Positions 8,702-17,645 are shown, counted from the first letter of the stretch. The stretch: DNA of 64,000 nt from Sulfitobacter sp. SK011 (GCF_003352065.1 NZ_CP025803.1:2955574-3019573), one strand, 5' to 3'. Translations and numbers: made by a program. Notes: generated by a model not told the origin, from the letters alone.

Positions 8702-9412
8702 TTAGCGCAGAACCAACGGCTGCTGCATCCATTTGCGCAGGGCGGCTGTTGTCTCTGCCGGTTGTTCCAGCGTCGGCAAATGACCTGAATTTTCAAGCAC
8801 AACCAGTTCGGCAAACGGAATGAGTTCGGCCATGAATGTATGGCGTTTTACGGGGCATAGCGTGTCATGTTCCCCGCAGAGCACCAATGTCGGCACCTTG
8901 CATTTGCGCAACGTCGCCTGCTGATCCTTGCGCCGTTGCAGGGCACGCGACTGACGAATAAAAACCTCTGGTCCCAAGGTTTCGGCCATATCCATGACCA
9001 GGTCCAGAACCTCGCCCCGGTATGGACCCGGTGCCAGATAATTCGGCTTCATCTCGTCGCGCATCACCTCAAGCAACCGGCCCGAGCGGACTTTGACAAT
9101 CTGCGGTTCACGGTTGGCCGCAATGACCGGTGTTTCGGCCAGCGGATTGGTATCCATCAACGCAATCCGGGTGATCCTGTCAGGTGCACGGCGCAGCAAT
9201 TCCATCGCGACAATGCCGCCCATGCTCAACCCCGCCAAAGCAAAGCGTTTCGGCAACAGATCCAGCAGGCTTGAGGCAATCTCTTCGATCCGCTCGCCTT
9301 GGGTGATGGGGGCAACCATCACCGCCATTTCGGCAGAAAGTTCGGCAATTTGAGGCCCAAACAACCGCGCATCGCACATCATGCCGGGCAGCAGAACCAA
9401 AGCTTCAGACAT
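8702..9412 (-). CDS. Alpha/beta hydrolase
   Basis: A 236-residue single-domain hydrolase. The nucleophile elbow GLSMGG places Ser at residue 63. LVLCGEHDTLCP gives the acidic residue and NSGHLPTLEQP the catalytic His. The LLPGMMCD start of the oxyanion strand is like esterases or acyltransferase-like hydrolases of the MenH/BioH type. It is convergent with the DUF6151 gene and has no linked pathway, so the substrate is unknown. Confidence 0.8.
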   Translation of the reverse strand: MSEALVLLPGMMCDARLFGPQIAELSAEMAVMVAPITQGERIEEIASSLLDLLPKRFALAGLSMGGIVAMELLRRAPDRITRIALMDTNPLAETPVIAANREPQIVKVRSGRLLEVMRDEMKPNYLAPGPYRGEVLDLVMDMAETLGPEVFIRQSRALQRRKDQQATLRKCKVPTLVLCGEHDTLCPVKRHTFMAELIPFAELVVLENSGHLPTLEQPAETTAALRKWMQQPLVLR

Positions 9413-9486
9413 ACCGATTTACCTTGTTGATTCTAAAGGATTTCATGGGCTGTCCTAGCTGCATTACCCTGCCTCTATATCATGCC

Positions 9487-10146
9487 TCAGGCGGGCCGCA
9501 ACATCGCCGGTGGCAAGTGGGGCGCAATCCCGCGAAATGGCGGAAAATCGGCATATCTCCGCGCCCGCTCTGCATCAGATTCGGCCGGGTTTTCCCCTCC
9601 CCGCAGCAACATGCCACGCGGCGCGATATAGCTTGATATTGTGCGCTGAGGGTGCGGCCGCCAGACCAGATTAAGCGCTGCAAGTTTTGGGAAAAACCAC
9701 ATCTCCGAATAAGGCAGATGATCATGCAGCCACCACGCCAAATCACGCCAATCGCGCCCCTGATCATATTGATCGGCAAACCACGGGATCACGATAGATG
9801 CGCCTGCAATGGCCGCATCGTCACTGCCCCGATCCCAGATGTGGCATTCAAGCGGATGGTCATTGCGCGCACAATTAAGTTTGTTTTCATTGCCATAGCG
9901 GTTCAATTCAGGTGATCGATATCCCGATCGCACCGCCACCCGACCAAAGGTTTCCTCAAGCGGGTCCAGCAGTGCCGTACAAAAGGCGCGCCCATTTTCG
10001 ATGGCGAGGTCAGGGTTGGCCGGCACATTGGGTTGGCCGTGAAACCCCGAAATCTCCGAATACATAAAATCGCGCATGTAGAAATATTTCGATAACCGCA
10101 CCCGGCCAAAGGTCTCAAGGCTCCACATGCTGGCCGGTTTGCGCAT
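9487..10146 (-). CDS. Conserved hypothetical protein with M15-peptidase-like motifs
   Basis: About 219 residues from the ATG at 10146, chosen because it overlaps the stop of the upstream glyoxalase-like gene as TGATG. The segment FGRVAVRSGYRSPELNRYGN resembles the N-terminal part of D-Ala-D-Ala carboxypeptidase (M15) folds. The second metal-binding segment reads ECHIWDRGSDDAAIAGA, which only loosely matches the usual SxHxxGxAxD. It may therefore be a degenerate or non-peptidase relative. There is no signal peptide. Function is not assigned. Confidence 0.65.
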   Translation of the reverse strand: MRKPASMWSLETFGRVRLSKYFYMRDFMYSEISGFHGQPNVPANPDLAIENGRAFCTALLDPLEETFGRVAVRSGYRSPELNRYGNENKLNCARNDHPLECHIWDRGSDDAAIAGASIVIPWFADQYDQGRDWRDLAWWLHDHLPYSEMWFFPKLAALNLVWRPHPQRTISSYIAPRGMLLRGGENPAESDAERARRYADFPPFRGIAPHLPPAMLRPA

Positions 10147-10574
10147 CAGCCGTATCCATTCCAGCGAAATGCGCCATCTGGACCAAGTGGTGAGAACGGA
10201 TTGTAGGCCACCTCCCAAATATGCCCCTCAGGGTCCGAAAAATACCCGATATGACCGCCCCAGAAAACGTCAGAGGCCGCGCGCAGTATTTTACCACCCG
10301 CCGCTTCGGCCTTGGCAAGCAATGGTGCCACCTGATCCTTTTGGGCAACGTTATAGGCATAGGTTGCGGCCCCGTGGCCCAATGTTTCGACATTGACACC
10401 GATATCTTCGGCCAACTTCTCAAGCGGATAAAGCCCCAAGGTCTGTCCAATCAGATCATAGGCGATGACACCGTCCGGGCTGTCTGTTCGAACCCAGCCC
10501 AATGCATCGTAAAAACCGGCCAAGGCTGCCGCATCGCGGGCCCCCAATGTGATCAGTGAAATGCGTTGGTCCAT
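10146..10574 (-). CDS. VOC (glyoxalase/bleomycin-resistance) family protein
   Basis: About 142 residues from the ATG at 10574, preferred over the in-frame ATG at 10592 because GGAAAGGA precedes it. The sequence has the beta-alpha-beta-beta-beta VOC signature: LGARDAAALAGFYDALGW at the start and a C-terminal GHIGYFSDPEGHIWEVAYNP with the metal-ligand Glu. Family members bind metals and act on diverse small substrates. It is translationally coupled to the M15-like gene downstream. Confidence 0.8.
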   Translation of the reverse strand: MDQRISLITLGARDAAALAGFYDALGWVRTDSPDGVIAYDLIGQTLGLYPLEKLAEDIGVNVETLGHGAATYAYNVAQKDQVAPLLAKAEAAGGKILRAASDVFWGGHIGYFSDPEGHIWEVAYNPFSPLGPDGAFRWNGYG

Positions 10575-10702
10575 GATCGCTGTCCTTTCCAATCAGTTAT
10601 GGCACGCGAAAAAGAGGTAATCGTGCGGGCCAGTCATCCAGCGGCAACCGTCGGAGGCAGGCAAGGATTCGCGATCCATATGTCAAATTTACCAATTTAG
10701 TT

Positions 10703-11455
10703 TCATACTGTTGCGGTGATAACTTCATCTATCGCATGAACTATCAATTCAAGGCATGGCCCATCAGAAAACCGATGATCCGCGTCCTTGACCAGACGCA
10801 ACTGCATGTCAGGTCCGGTCGCATGCTCCAACAGCCGCACCGCCGTTGCAACGCTAACCGCTGTGTCCGCTGTGCCCTGCAAGAACCGTACTGGAAAGGG
10901 CAAATCCAAAGGATCGCGCAGCACCAGTTGCTGCCGACCATCCTCGATCATGCGGCGGGTGATCACGTAAGGTTCCATGTAGTCAGAAGGCAACTCAACC
11001 TGCCCCACATCTTTCAACCTCTGCTTTTGGGCGTCTGAAAATGTCGCCCAATAGCCATCTTCGGTAAAATCCGGGGCCGCAGCGATGGTGACCAGCCCTG
11101 CGACGCGGTCAGGCTCGGCGCGCGCCAAAAGCAGGGCTTGCCAACCGCCCATGGACGAACCAACCGGCACGATCGGGCCATCTGTCAGGGCCGCAACAGC
11201 CTCGCGCGTGTCCTCGGCCCAATCGCCGATACATCCATCGGTGAAAGTGCCAGAGGATTCCCCATGTCCCGAATAATCAAATCGCAGAAACGCCCGGCCC
11301 CGCTGGCGTGCCCAGTCTTCCAGAAACACGGCCTTGGTACCCATCATGTCCGACTTAAGACCACCTAAGAACACAATCCAAGGGCCTTGACCGGGGGTGC
11401 GGTGAAAAGCCAGCCGTCTGCCGGTTGATGTTTCCAGAAATTCGGTATCGCTCAT
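10703..11455 (-). CDS. Alpha/beta hydrolase
   Basis: A 250-residue hydrolase. The motif GSSMGG holds the nucleophile Ser at about residue 101, RFDYSGHGESSG is the family strand-4 motif, LQGTADTAVS supplies the acid and DADHRFS the His. The sequence is closest in pattern to the ABHD10/palmitoyl-thioesterase-like group found beside small metabolic genes in Rhodobacterales. It is divergent from the ArsR-AHSA1 regulator, and the 116-bp spacer carries two dyads that could control both. Confidence 0.82.
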   Translation of the reverse strand: MSDTEFLETSTGRRLAFHRTPGQGPWIVFLGGLKSDMMGTKAVFLEDWARQRGRAFLRFDYSGHGESSGTFTDGCIGDWAEDTREAVAALTDGPIVPVGSSMGGWQALLLARAEPDRVAGLVTIAAAPDFTEDGYWATFSDAQKQRLKDVGQVELPSDYMEPYVITRRMIEDGRQQLVLRDPLDLPFPVRFLQGTADTAVSVATAVRLLEHATGPDMQLRLVKDADHRFSDGPCLELIVHAIDEVITATV

Positions 11456-11524
11456 GCATGCCTCTCTTTGTCTGGCTCAGATCATGCGCGGGGTCCAGAC
11501 CAAGGGCAACCGAATGATTTTTAG

Positions 11525-11568
11525 GTGACCATCTTGTCACGTGACTATTTAATCACATATAAGTGATT
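11525..11568. promoter_or_regulatory. Two palindromes upstream of the ArsR-AHSA1 gene, likely operator
   Basis: GTGAC-6-GTCAC (11525-11540) and AATCAC-6-GTGATT (11551-11568). Both have a 6-bp spacer and their centres are 27 bp apart. The second ends 3 bp before the ATG at 11572. Position and symmetry fit an ArsR-family autoregulatory operator. Confidence 0.5.
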
Positions 11569-11571
11569 CTC

Positions 11572-12318
11572 ATGGACAGTATCTTCAAAGCCCTTGCCGA
11601 TCCGGCCCGCCGCACTTTGCTGGATGCCCTGCGTCAGCGTGACGGCCAAACCTTGCAAGAGCTGACGGAGTTGCTGGATATGACCCGTTTTGGCGTGATG
11701 AAGCACCTGGGCGTGCTTGAGGATGCAGAACTGGTGGTGACCAAGAAAGAAGGGCGTTTCAAATACCATTATCTGAACGCACTTCCCCTTCAGCAGACCA
11801 TAGATCGCTGGATTGAGCCGATGCTCGCAAAACCAGCGGCCCGAGCGGTGTTGACCCTTAAAGCAACCCTCGAAAGGACCAATACTATGACCAAACCTGA
11901 TTTCATGATGCAAACCTTTATCCGCTGCACTCAAGACGCGCTTTGGGATGCGCTGACCGATCCCGGCAGCATGGCCGCCTATCACTTTATGTGCGACCGT
12001 GTTGAAGGCGAAGCGCGTGAAGGGGGCGAACTGACCTGGCTTTTGCCCGATGGCAACAAGATGCTGTCGCAACGCCCCACCAAAGTGACCCCTAAAACCC
12101 GTATAGAGGCGACGTTTGAGCCGCATTTCTTTGGCCCTGACGCGCCGGGGTCAAAGATGGCGTTCATCATCGAACCGCAAGGCCCGTTCTGCAAGTTGAC
12201 GATCGAACATTACGACATTCCAGCTGGTCAGGAAGGCGTTTCAGAGGGCTGGGCGCGGCTGGCCGCATCGCTCAAATCGTGGCTTGAAACCGGAACCGCG
12301 ATGAAAGCCCCAATGTGA
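11572..12318 (+). CDS. ArsR-family transcriptional regulator fused to an AHSA1/SRPBCC domain
   Basis: A 248-residue fusion. Residues 1-90 form an ArsR-type winged helix (IFKALADPARRTLLDALR, then LLDMTRFGVMKHLGVLEDAELV as recognition helix) without the usual metal-binding Cys pattern. Residues about 105-245 form an AHSA1/START-like ligand-binding barrel (FIRCTQDALWDALTDPGSMAAY and the terminal GWARLAASLKSWLETG). The arrangement implies a one-component sensor for a hydrophobic ligand. I chose ATG 11572 over GTG 11563, which falls inside a palindrome. A MAPEG membrane protein follows in the same direction after 21 bp. Confidence 0.85.
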   Translation: MDSIFKALADPARRTLLDALRQRDGQTLQELTELLDMTRFGVMKHLGVLEDAELVVTKKEGRFKYHYLNALPLQQTIDRWIEPMLAKPAARAVLTLKATLERTNTMTKPDFMMQTFIRCTQDALWDALTDPGSMAAYHFMCDRVEGEAREGGELTWLLPDGNKMLSQRPTKVTPKTRIEATFEPHFFGPDAPGSKMAFIIEPQGPFCKLTIEHYDIPAGQEGVSEGWARLAASLKSWLETGTAMKAPM

Positions 12319-12339
12319 TCTGCAGAAAGGAGGACGCAA

Positions 12340-12750
12340 ATGACACAAGAACTGACAACCGAACTTGGCATTGTAACATGGCTTTGTGTATTGGCCGCAT
12401 CGCTGTGGATACCGTATATCATCGGGGTCTCATCCGACCCGGCCAACCCCGATAATTTTGGCCGCCCCGGTGATTTGTCGCTGCTGCGCCCTTGGGTGCA
12501 CCGTGCCCATCGCGCGCATCTGAACCTGCTCGAACAACTGCTGCCTTTTGCCGTTCTGGTGCTTTTGGTGGACCGGGTTGGCGGCTATTCCACGCTCACC
12601 TTCTGGACCGCGATTGTATTCTTTTGGCTGCGCGTCGTGCATGCGGTGGGCATGATCACCGGAATGGCAAGGATGCCGCTCAGGCCGATCCTCTTTACCG
12701 GCGGGTGGCTGTGTTGTTTGATCATGGCCTACGCCGTCTGGGCGGCATGA
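12340..12750 (+). CDS. MAPEG family membrane protein
   Basis: A 136-residue integral membrane protein with about four transmembrane helices. The motif LRPWVHRAHRAHLNLLEQLLPFAVLVLL is the MAPEG signature (the R-A-x-R-A-H-x-N-x-x-E pattern of membrane glutathione/eicosanoid enzymes). AAAGGAGG precedes the ATG at 12340. It lies 21 bp after the ArsR-AHSA1 gene and is very likely its cotranscribed target. The substrate is unknown. Confidence 0.83.
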   Translation: MTQELTTELGIVTWLCVLAASLWIPYIIGVSSDPANPDNFGRPGDLSLLRPWVHRAHRAHLNLLEQLLPFAVLVLLVDRVGGYSTLTFWTAIVFFWLRVVHAVGMITGMARMPLRPILFTGGWLCCLIMAYAVWAA

Positions 12751-12757
12751 CCAATGT

Positions 12758-12781
12758 GGCGCGGTGTTTTGTCGCCGCGCC
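12758..12781. terminator. Possible bidirectional hairpin between convergent genes
   Basis: A 7-bp all-GC stem (12758-12764 with 12775-12781) with a 10-nt loop lies in the 34-bp gap between convergent MAPEG and MFS genes. There is no clear U-tract, so terminator activity is uncertain. Confidence 0.35.
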
Positions 12782-12784
12782 GCG

Positions 12785-14053
12785 TCACCCCTTCTTTTCG
12801 ACCTCGGGCAACCCATATCCAACCACCGCTGCCGCAACCGCCATGGCGGCAAACAGTATCAGTGTCGCCTGCGGCCCAATCAGCGCCGCACCACCACCCA
12901 GCACACCAGCGATCAACAAAAGCCCGCCGATCACCGTGTTGCTGACGGCGGCATAGGCTGCGCGCTGATCTGGCGGGGCCATATCCACCAGATAGGTCGA
13001 ACGCCCCTGACGCACCCCATGATACGCAATCATCAACACAAACAAGACAGTCGGCATGGCCCATACCTCGCGCGCCAGCCCGATGGCCCAAAGCGCAACA
13101 GCCGTGATCATCGCAACCGCACCAACCACACCGGTCAGCATCAATACCCTGCGGCTTGAGCGATCAGACAGCCGACCCCAAACATACGAGCTGAGAAATG
13201 ATGCAAGAGCCGAGGCGAGCACCAATGCGCCCAAGTGCGCCAGCCTGTCTTGACCCGCCTGCCCCGCCAGAACCACCAGATAGGGTGGCGCAAGCGCCGT
13301 TGAGACCAGCAATCCGCGCGTGATGATAAAACGCCAAAGCACCGGGTTCATGGCCAGCACCGAGAAATCTGTGGCTTTGGCGTCTTCTTTGCTGCTTGGT
13401 TCCTCTTCCAGGGTGGAAAACAGCAGGGCCGCCGCCCCCCACAAACACGCGGCCAACGCAATTGCGGCGACCACCGCGGCTCGGCTTTGGGCCAGGCCAG
13501 ACAGCAAGAGAGCGGCAAAGATCAACACACCAACCGATGACACCGACCCTGCCAGCCCTGTGACTGCACCGCGCCGCGACTTGCCCACAGTTTTGCCCAG
13601 AATATCCTTGTAAGACACAGAACAAGCGGCCCGGCACAGTGCCAGGACGCCAAGGGCCAGACAAATCGCCAGACCCGCTGTGACCCCTTCGAGATTAAGG
13701 GCCACCCAGACGATTGCGCCTGCAGAAATACCTTGCCCGGCAGACCCCAGGACCCAGGCCCATTTGCGCCGCGTCATGGATTGCACGACTTTCGCCAGCA
13801 ACATTTGTGGCAACAAGGCCCCCGCCTCGCGAATGGGCACCAAGGCGCCAGCATAAACCGCAGGTGCACCAAGTGACGTCAAAAGCCATGCCAGCACCAG
13901 CTTGGGGTCGATCAACCCATCGGCAATCTTTGTCATCGACAAAGACGCGATATGGCGCAATCCATTGCGACCTTCACTGGCTTGCAGTTTGTCTGATGAT
14001 CCCTCGGACCCGGTGATCTTGGAAAAGACCTGCCTTACTGATGTGTCGGCCAC
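12785..14053 (-). CDS. Major facilitator superfamily transporter
   Basis: A 422-residue MFS permease with twelve likely transmembrane helices beginning near residue 48 (LIDPKLVLAWLLTSLGAPA), after a hydrophilic N-terminus of about 40 residues. The loop SSYVWGRLSDRSSRRVLM is the MFS loop 8-9 variant of the RxGRR motif, and an acidic central loop (STLEEEPSSKEDAKATD) splits the halves. The start is GTG at 14053. A start at an internal ATG near TKIADGLI is possible. No substrate can be inferred from neighbours. Confidence 0.82.
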   Translation of the reverse strand: MADTSVRQVFSKITGSEGSSDKLQASEGRNGLRHIASLSMTKIADGLIDPKLVLAWLLTSLGAPAVYAGALVPIREAGALLPQMLLAKVVQSMTRRKWAWVLGSAGQGISAGAIVWVALNLEGVTAGLAICLALGVLALCRAACSVSYKDILGKTVGKSRRGAVTGLAGSVSSVGVLIFAALLLSGLAQSRAAVVAAIALAACLWGAAALLFSTLEEEPSSKEDAKATDFSVLAMNPVLWRFIITRGLLVSTALAPPYLVVLAGQAGQDRLAHLGALVLASALASFLSSYVWGRLSDRSSRRVLMLTGVVGAVAMITAVALWAIGLAREVWAMPTVLFVLMIAYHGVRQGRSTYLVDMAPPDQRAAYAAVSNTVIGGLLLIAGVLGGGAALIGPQATLILFAAMAVAAAVVGYGLPEVEKKG

Positions 14054-14230
14054 TTACGCATCCCTTACCTGTTGCTCGGCTAAGTTAGGACGATCCTGTG
14101 ACCTCGCAACACCCATCTGTCAGATGCTGGTCCTGCCGGATTGACAAGCACGCCCGCTGCGGCCAGTTAGATCACGCATAAACCCGCAACCGGGCGTCTC
14201 GTAGGCGCCAAACTGACGAGGAGCCCTTGA

Positions 14231-16177
14231 ATGGCCCAGATTTCTCTCACCCTTCCCGATGGCAACGCCCGGTCTTATGAGGCCGGTATCACCGCTGGTG
14301 AGGTGGCCTCCGATATTTCAACATCGCTGGGCAAGAAGGCCATTTCGGCCACCGTAGATGGCGCACATTATGATCTTGCCTGGCCCATTGATCGGGATGC
14401 CTGCATCGCCATTCATACGATGGCGGATGAGGTTCAGGCAAACGAATTGGTGCGACACGATCTGGCGCATATCATGGCCCGCGCGGTGCAGGAAATCTGG
14501 CCCGACACCAAGGTGACAATTGGCCCGGTGATTAAGGACGGCTGGTATTACGACTTTGACCGGGCAGAGCCTTTTACCCCCGAGGACCTTGGGTCGATCG
14601 AGAAAAAGATGAAGGAAATCATCAACAAACGCGATGCCGTCCGCACCGAGGTCTGGGACCGCGCGCGCGCGATCAAGCATTACCAAGATAATGGTGAGCC
14701 TTACAAAGTCGAACTGATCGACGCGATCCCCGGCGATGAGCCGTTGCGCATGTATTGGCACGGCGACTGGCAGGATCTGTGCCGTGGTCCGCATTTGCAG
14801 CATACCGGTCAGGTGCCGGGTGACGCGTTCAAACTGATGTCCATCGCCGGTGCCTATTGGCGCGGCGACAGTGGCCGCGCGATGCTGCAGCGCATCTATG
14901 GCGTGGCCTTTACCGGCAAGGAAAAACTCAAGGCGCATCTGAACATGCTCGAAGAGGCCGCCAAACGCGACCACCGCAAACTGGGCCGCGAGATGAACCT
15001 TTTTCACATGCAGGAAGAAGCCCCCGGTCAGGTGTTCTGGCATCCAAATGGCTGGTCGATCTATACCACCTTGCAGGATTACATGCGTCGCAAACAACGC
15101 GATGCCGGCTATGTCGAGGTCAACACACCGCAAGTCGTGGACCGCAAATTGTGGGTCGCCTCCGGGCACTGGGACAAATACCAAGAGCATATGTTCATTG
15201 TCGAAGTCGACGAAGAACATGCCCGCGAAAAAGCAATCAACGCCCTGAAACCGATGAATTGCCCCTGCCATGTGCAGATCTTCAATCAGGGCCTCAAGTC
15301 CTATCGCGACCTGCCCTTGCGCATGGCCGAGTTTGGCTCGTGTAATCGGTATGAGCCGTCTGGTGCACTGCATGGGATCATGCGGGTGCGCGGGTTTACG
15401 CAAGACGATGGCCATATTTTCTGTCGCGAGGATCAGATCGAAGCCGAGTGCGCGGCGTTTATCGACTACCTTGCCAGTGTTTACAAAGACCTTGGTTTCG
15501 AAAGTTTCGAGATCATGTTTGCCACCCGGCCAGAAAAACGTGTTGGGTCTGAAGAAAGCTGGGATCATGTCGAGAACGCACTGGAAAGCGCGATCAAAGC
15601 CACCGGCCACCCCTATACCCTGGATGCAGGCGAAGGCGCGTTTTATGGTCCAAAGCTGGATTTCAAGCTCACCGACGCCATTGGCCGCGAGTGGCAATGC
15701 GGTACATTTCAGGTCGATCCCAACCTGCCCGAACGGTTAGGTGCACAATTTGTCGGCGAAGATGGGGCCAAGCACCGTCCCTATATGCTGCACCGGGCCT
15801 GCCTGGGGTCCTTCGAACGCTTCATCGGCATCCTGATCGAGAACTCTGCAGGCAAACTGCCCTTCTGGCTGGCCCCGCGTCAGGTCGTTGTGGCGTCGAT
15901 CACCTCAGAAGCGGACGAGTATGTTCTCGAAGTGGTCGAAACCCTGAAAGCTGCAGGTGTGCGGGCCGAAGCCGACATGCGCAACGAAAAGATCAACTAC
16001 AAGGTCCGCGAACATTCAGTCGGCAAAGTGCCGGTGATCCTGGCCGTGGGGGGCCGTGAGGTAGAGGAAAAAACCGTATCAGTCAGACGGTTGGGTGAAA
16101 AACAGACCTCAGTTCAGGCTCTGGCGGACGTTGCCGCCGCCCTGAAAGCAGAGGCAACGCCGCCTGATCTGCGCTGA
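14231..16177 (+). CDS. thrS: Threonyl-tRNA synthetase
   Basis: A 648-residue class II aminoacyl-tRNA synthetase. An N-terminal TGS domain (residues 1-60) is followed by the editing/SAD domain with [12 protein letters not shown] (HxxxH) and a later Cys/His pair ([12 protein letters not shown]). The catalytic core shows [13 protein letters not shown] for zinc and threonine binding, [31 protein letters not shown] for motif 2, and motif 3 near [19 protein letters not shown]-terminal anticodon-binding domain ends the protein. Full length and intact. GAGGAG precedes the ATG, and a strong terminator follows the stop. Confidence 0.98.
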   Translation: MAQISLTLPDGNARSYEAGITAGEVASDISTSLGKKAISATVDGAHYDLAWPIDRDACIAIHTMADEVQANELVRHDLAHIMARAVQEIWPDTKVTIGPVIKDGWYYDFDRAEPFTPEDLGSIEKKMKEIINKRDAVRTEVWDRARAIKHYQDNGEPYKVELIDAIPGDEPLRMYWHGDWQDLCRGPHLQHTGQVPGDAFKLMSIAGAYWRGDSGRAMLQRIYGVAFTGKEKLKAHLNMLEEAAKRDHRKLGREMNLFHMQEEAPGQVFWHPNGWSIYTTLQDYMRRKQRDAGYVEVNTPQVVDRKLWVASGHWDKYQEHMFIVEVDEEHAREKAINALKPMNCPCHVQIFNQGLKSYRDLPLRMAEFGSCNRYEPSGALHGIMRVRGFTQDDGHIFCREDQIEAECAAFIDYLASVYKDLGFESFEIMFATRPEKRVGSEESWDHVENALESAIKATGHPYTLDAGEGAFYGPKLDFKLTDAIGREWQCGTFQVDPNLPERLGAQFVGEDGAKHRPYMLHRACLGSFERFIGILIENSAGKLPFWLAPRQVVVASITSEADEYVLEVVETLKAAGVRAEADMRNEKINYKVREHSVGKVPVILAVGGREVEEKTVSVRRLGEKQTSVQALADVAAALKAEATPPDLR

Positions 16178-16180
16178 TCA

Positions 16181-16246
16181 CGACTGTAACAATTCTCTTG
16201 AGGGGCGGCCAATGTGCCGCCCCTCATTTTGCGACTGTAACAATTC
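16181..16246. repeat. 15-bp direct repeat flanking the thrS terminator
   Basis: The 15-mer CGACTGTAACAATTC occurs at 16181-16195 and again at 16232-16246, 51 bp apart, on either side of the terminator stem. The second copy is about 155 bp upstream of bufA, so it could also be part of a promoter (TGTAAC as a possible ECF-sigma -35), which is speculative. Confidence 0.7.
16200..16230 (+). terminator. Rho-independent terminator of thrS
   Basis: A perfect 10-bp GC-rich stem (16200-16209 with 16216-16225), a 6-nt loop and then ATTTT. It begins 22 bp after the thrS stop and is bracketed by a 15-bp direct repeat. Confidence 0.9.
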
Positions 16247-16402
16247 AGACGGGTTTTCGGCAGTCACATTGCAGATTTCGGCATTAAAACAGCCAAATCC
16301 TAACAGGATCGTGAAACACTGGCACGTGAATGGTGTTAAGATGCGTGCAATGTTTAATATGACGCATCACACTTGAAGCAAACCAAACAAAGGAAATGAT
16401 CT

Positions 16403-16708
16403 ATGTCTACGCCATTGAAAACATTCGCGATCGCCGGTGCAGTTGCTGCCGCTTTGACAGCGCACACAACAACAACCGCAGAAGCAGCGTCAAAAGAGAA
16501 GTGCTATGGCGTGTCACTTGCAGGTGCAAATGATTGTGCCGCAGGCCCTGGCACAACATGCGCAGGTACGTCTGTGACTGACTATCAGGGCAATGCCTGG
16601 ACCCTCGTTGACGCAGGCACATGCGAAAGCATTGAATTGCCCCAGATGGCCGACGGCGAGGACCGCAAAGGCTCGCTCGAGCCACTGGACCGCGATCTGC
16701 CGGCTTAA
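16403..16708 (+). CDS. bufA1: BufA1-type bufferin precursor (DUF2282 family)
   Basis: A 101-residue secreted precursor. Residues 1-28 look like a Sec signal peptide ([13 protein letters not shown]...AEA). The DUF2282 core follows: [24 protein letters not shown] and [12 protein letters not shown], with exactly four Cys at 34, 45, 53 and 74. Proteins of this family are RiPP precursors whose Cys are converted by a DUF692/MNIO enzyme to thio-oxazole-type groups and that sequester copper in the periplasm (bufferins). The bufBCD set follows directly. The C-terminal tail is longer and more acidic ([20 protein letters not shown]) than the short basic tail I associate with the family. AAAGGAAATGATCT precedes the ATG. 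Confidence 0.9.
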   Translation: MSTPLKTFAIAGAVAAALTAHTTTTAEAASKEKCYGVSLAGANDCAAGPGTTCAGTSVTDYQGNAWTLVDAGTCESIELPQMADGEDRKGSLEPLDRDLPA

Positions 16709-16731
16709 TCCTGCCAGAATGACAATAAATT

Positions 16732-16759
16732 GTCTCGGGCGGTATCTGTTGCCCGAGAC
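16732..16759 (+). promoter_or_regulatory. Intercistronic hairpin between bufA and bufB
   Basis: A perfect 9-bp stem (GTCTCGGGC at 16732-16740 with GCCCGAGAC at 16751-16759) and a 10-nt loop. It begins 23 bp after the bufA stop, has no U-tract and ends 37 bp before bufB. This suits a processing/stabilising stem or partial terminator that keeps precursor mRNA in excess of enzyme mRNA. Confidence 0.6.
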
Positions 16760-16796
16760 CTCAGTTCGCTGCCCCTCAAAGACCGGAGGCTAAAAG

Positions 16797-17645
16797 ATGC
16801 GCGACAGTCCTCCTCGCTTTGACGTTTTGCCAAATGCGCCCGGCGTTGGCTACAAACCCCAACACTTCAATGAACTGCTCGCTGATCCCGGCCCTGTCGA
16901 ATGGATCGAAGTGCATGCGGAAAATTATATGGGCGACGGTGGCCGCCCCTTGGCCCAGCTGCGTGCATTGTCGGAACGTTTTGCGATTTCTGTCCATGGC
17001 GTTGGCCTGTCGATTGGTGGTGAAACACCTTTGGACCGTGATCATCTCGCCCGGCTCAAACATCTGTGTGACTGGTTGAACCCTGCCAGTTTTTCTGAAC
17101 ATCTGGCGTGGTCGACCCATGGGTCGGAGTTTCTGAACGACCTGCTTCCCCTGCCCTATACTCAAGCAACCCTTGACCGCGTGGCAGATCATATTGACGA
17201 GGTGCAACAGGTTGTCGGACGGCAAATGCTGCTCGAAAACCCTTCCAGCTATCTGGTTTTTGCTGAATCAAACTTGTCTGAAAGCGACTTTTTAGCGCAG
17301 GTTACCCAGCGAACAGGGTGCGGTCTCTTGCTGGATGTCAACAATGTGTTCATTTCCTCTACAAATCTCGGATTGAGCCCGCAAGACTATATCGATGCCT
17401 ATCCAACCGACCAGGTGGGCGAGGTTCATGTTGGCGGTCACGACGCAGACCATGATGATGCGGGCGCGCCTTTGCTGATCGACAGCCACGGCAAACCGGT
17501 GGTCGAACCGGTCTGGTCCCTACTGGATTATGCGCTGACCCAGACCGGTCCAAAACCCGTTCTCGTGGAATGGGACAATGATGTTCCAGATTGGCCAACC
17601 CTGCGCGATGAAGCCAAACGCGCGGCCGTTGCATTGACCGCATGA
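16797..17645 (+). CDS. bufB: BufB, DUF692 family MNIO (multinuclear non-heme iron oxidase)
   Basis: A 282-residue TIM-barrel protein of the DUF692/MbnB group, which modifies peptide cysteines using a mixed-valent iron centre. The metal-site motifs are present in order: EVHAENYM (residues 38-45), [10 protein letters not shown] (His 67), [10 protein letters not shown] (about 105), [21 protein letters not shown], and [13 protein letters not shown] (about 207-220) followed by IDSHG. GGAGG lies 7 bp before the ATG. The stop overlaps bufC as ATGA. The substrate is inferred to be BufA immediately upstream. Confidence 0.92.
   Translation: MRDSPPRFDVLPNAPGVGYKPQHFNELLADPGPVEWIEVHAENYMGDGGRPLAQLRALSERFAISVHGVGLSIGGETPLDRDHLARLKHLCDWLNPASFSEHLAWSTHGSEFLNDLLPLPYTQATLDRVADHIDEVQQVVGRQMLLENPSSYLVFAESNLSESDFLAQVTQRTGCGLLLDVNNVFISSTNLGLSPQDYIDAYPTDQVGEVHVGGHDADHDDAGAPLLIDSHGKPVVEPVWSLLDYALTQTGPKPVLVEWDNDVPDWPTLRDEAKRAAVALTA

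Noticed and set aside
14141..14172. Possible thrS promoter (TTGACA with TTAGAT)
   Set aside because: The spacer is 20 bp, longer than usual for sigma-70, and no better -10 was found.
14318..15697. 459-codon open frame antisense to thrS
   Set aside because: It lies entirely within thrS on the other strand, with no domain and no Shine-Dalgarno; a shadow frame.
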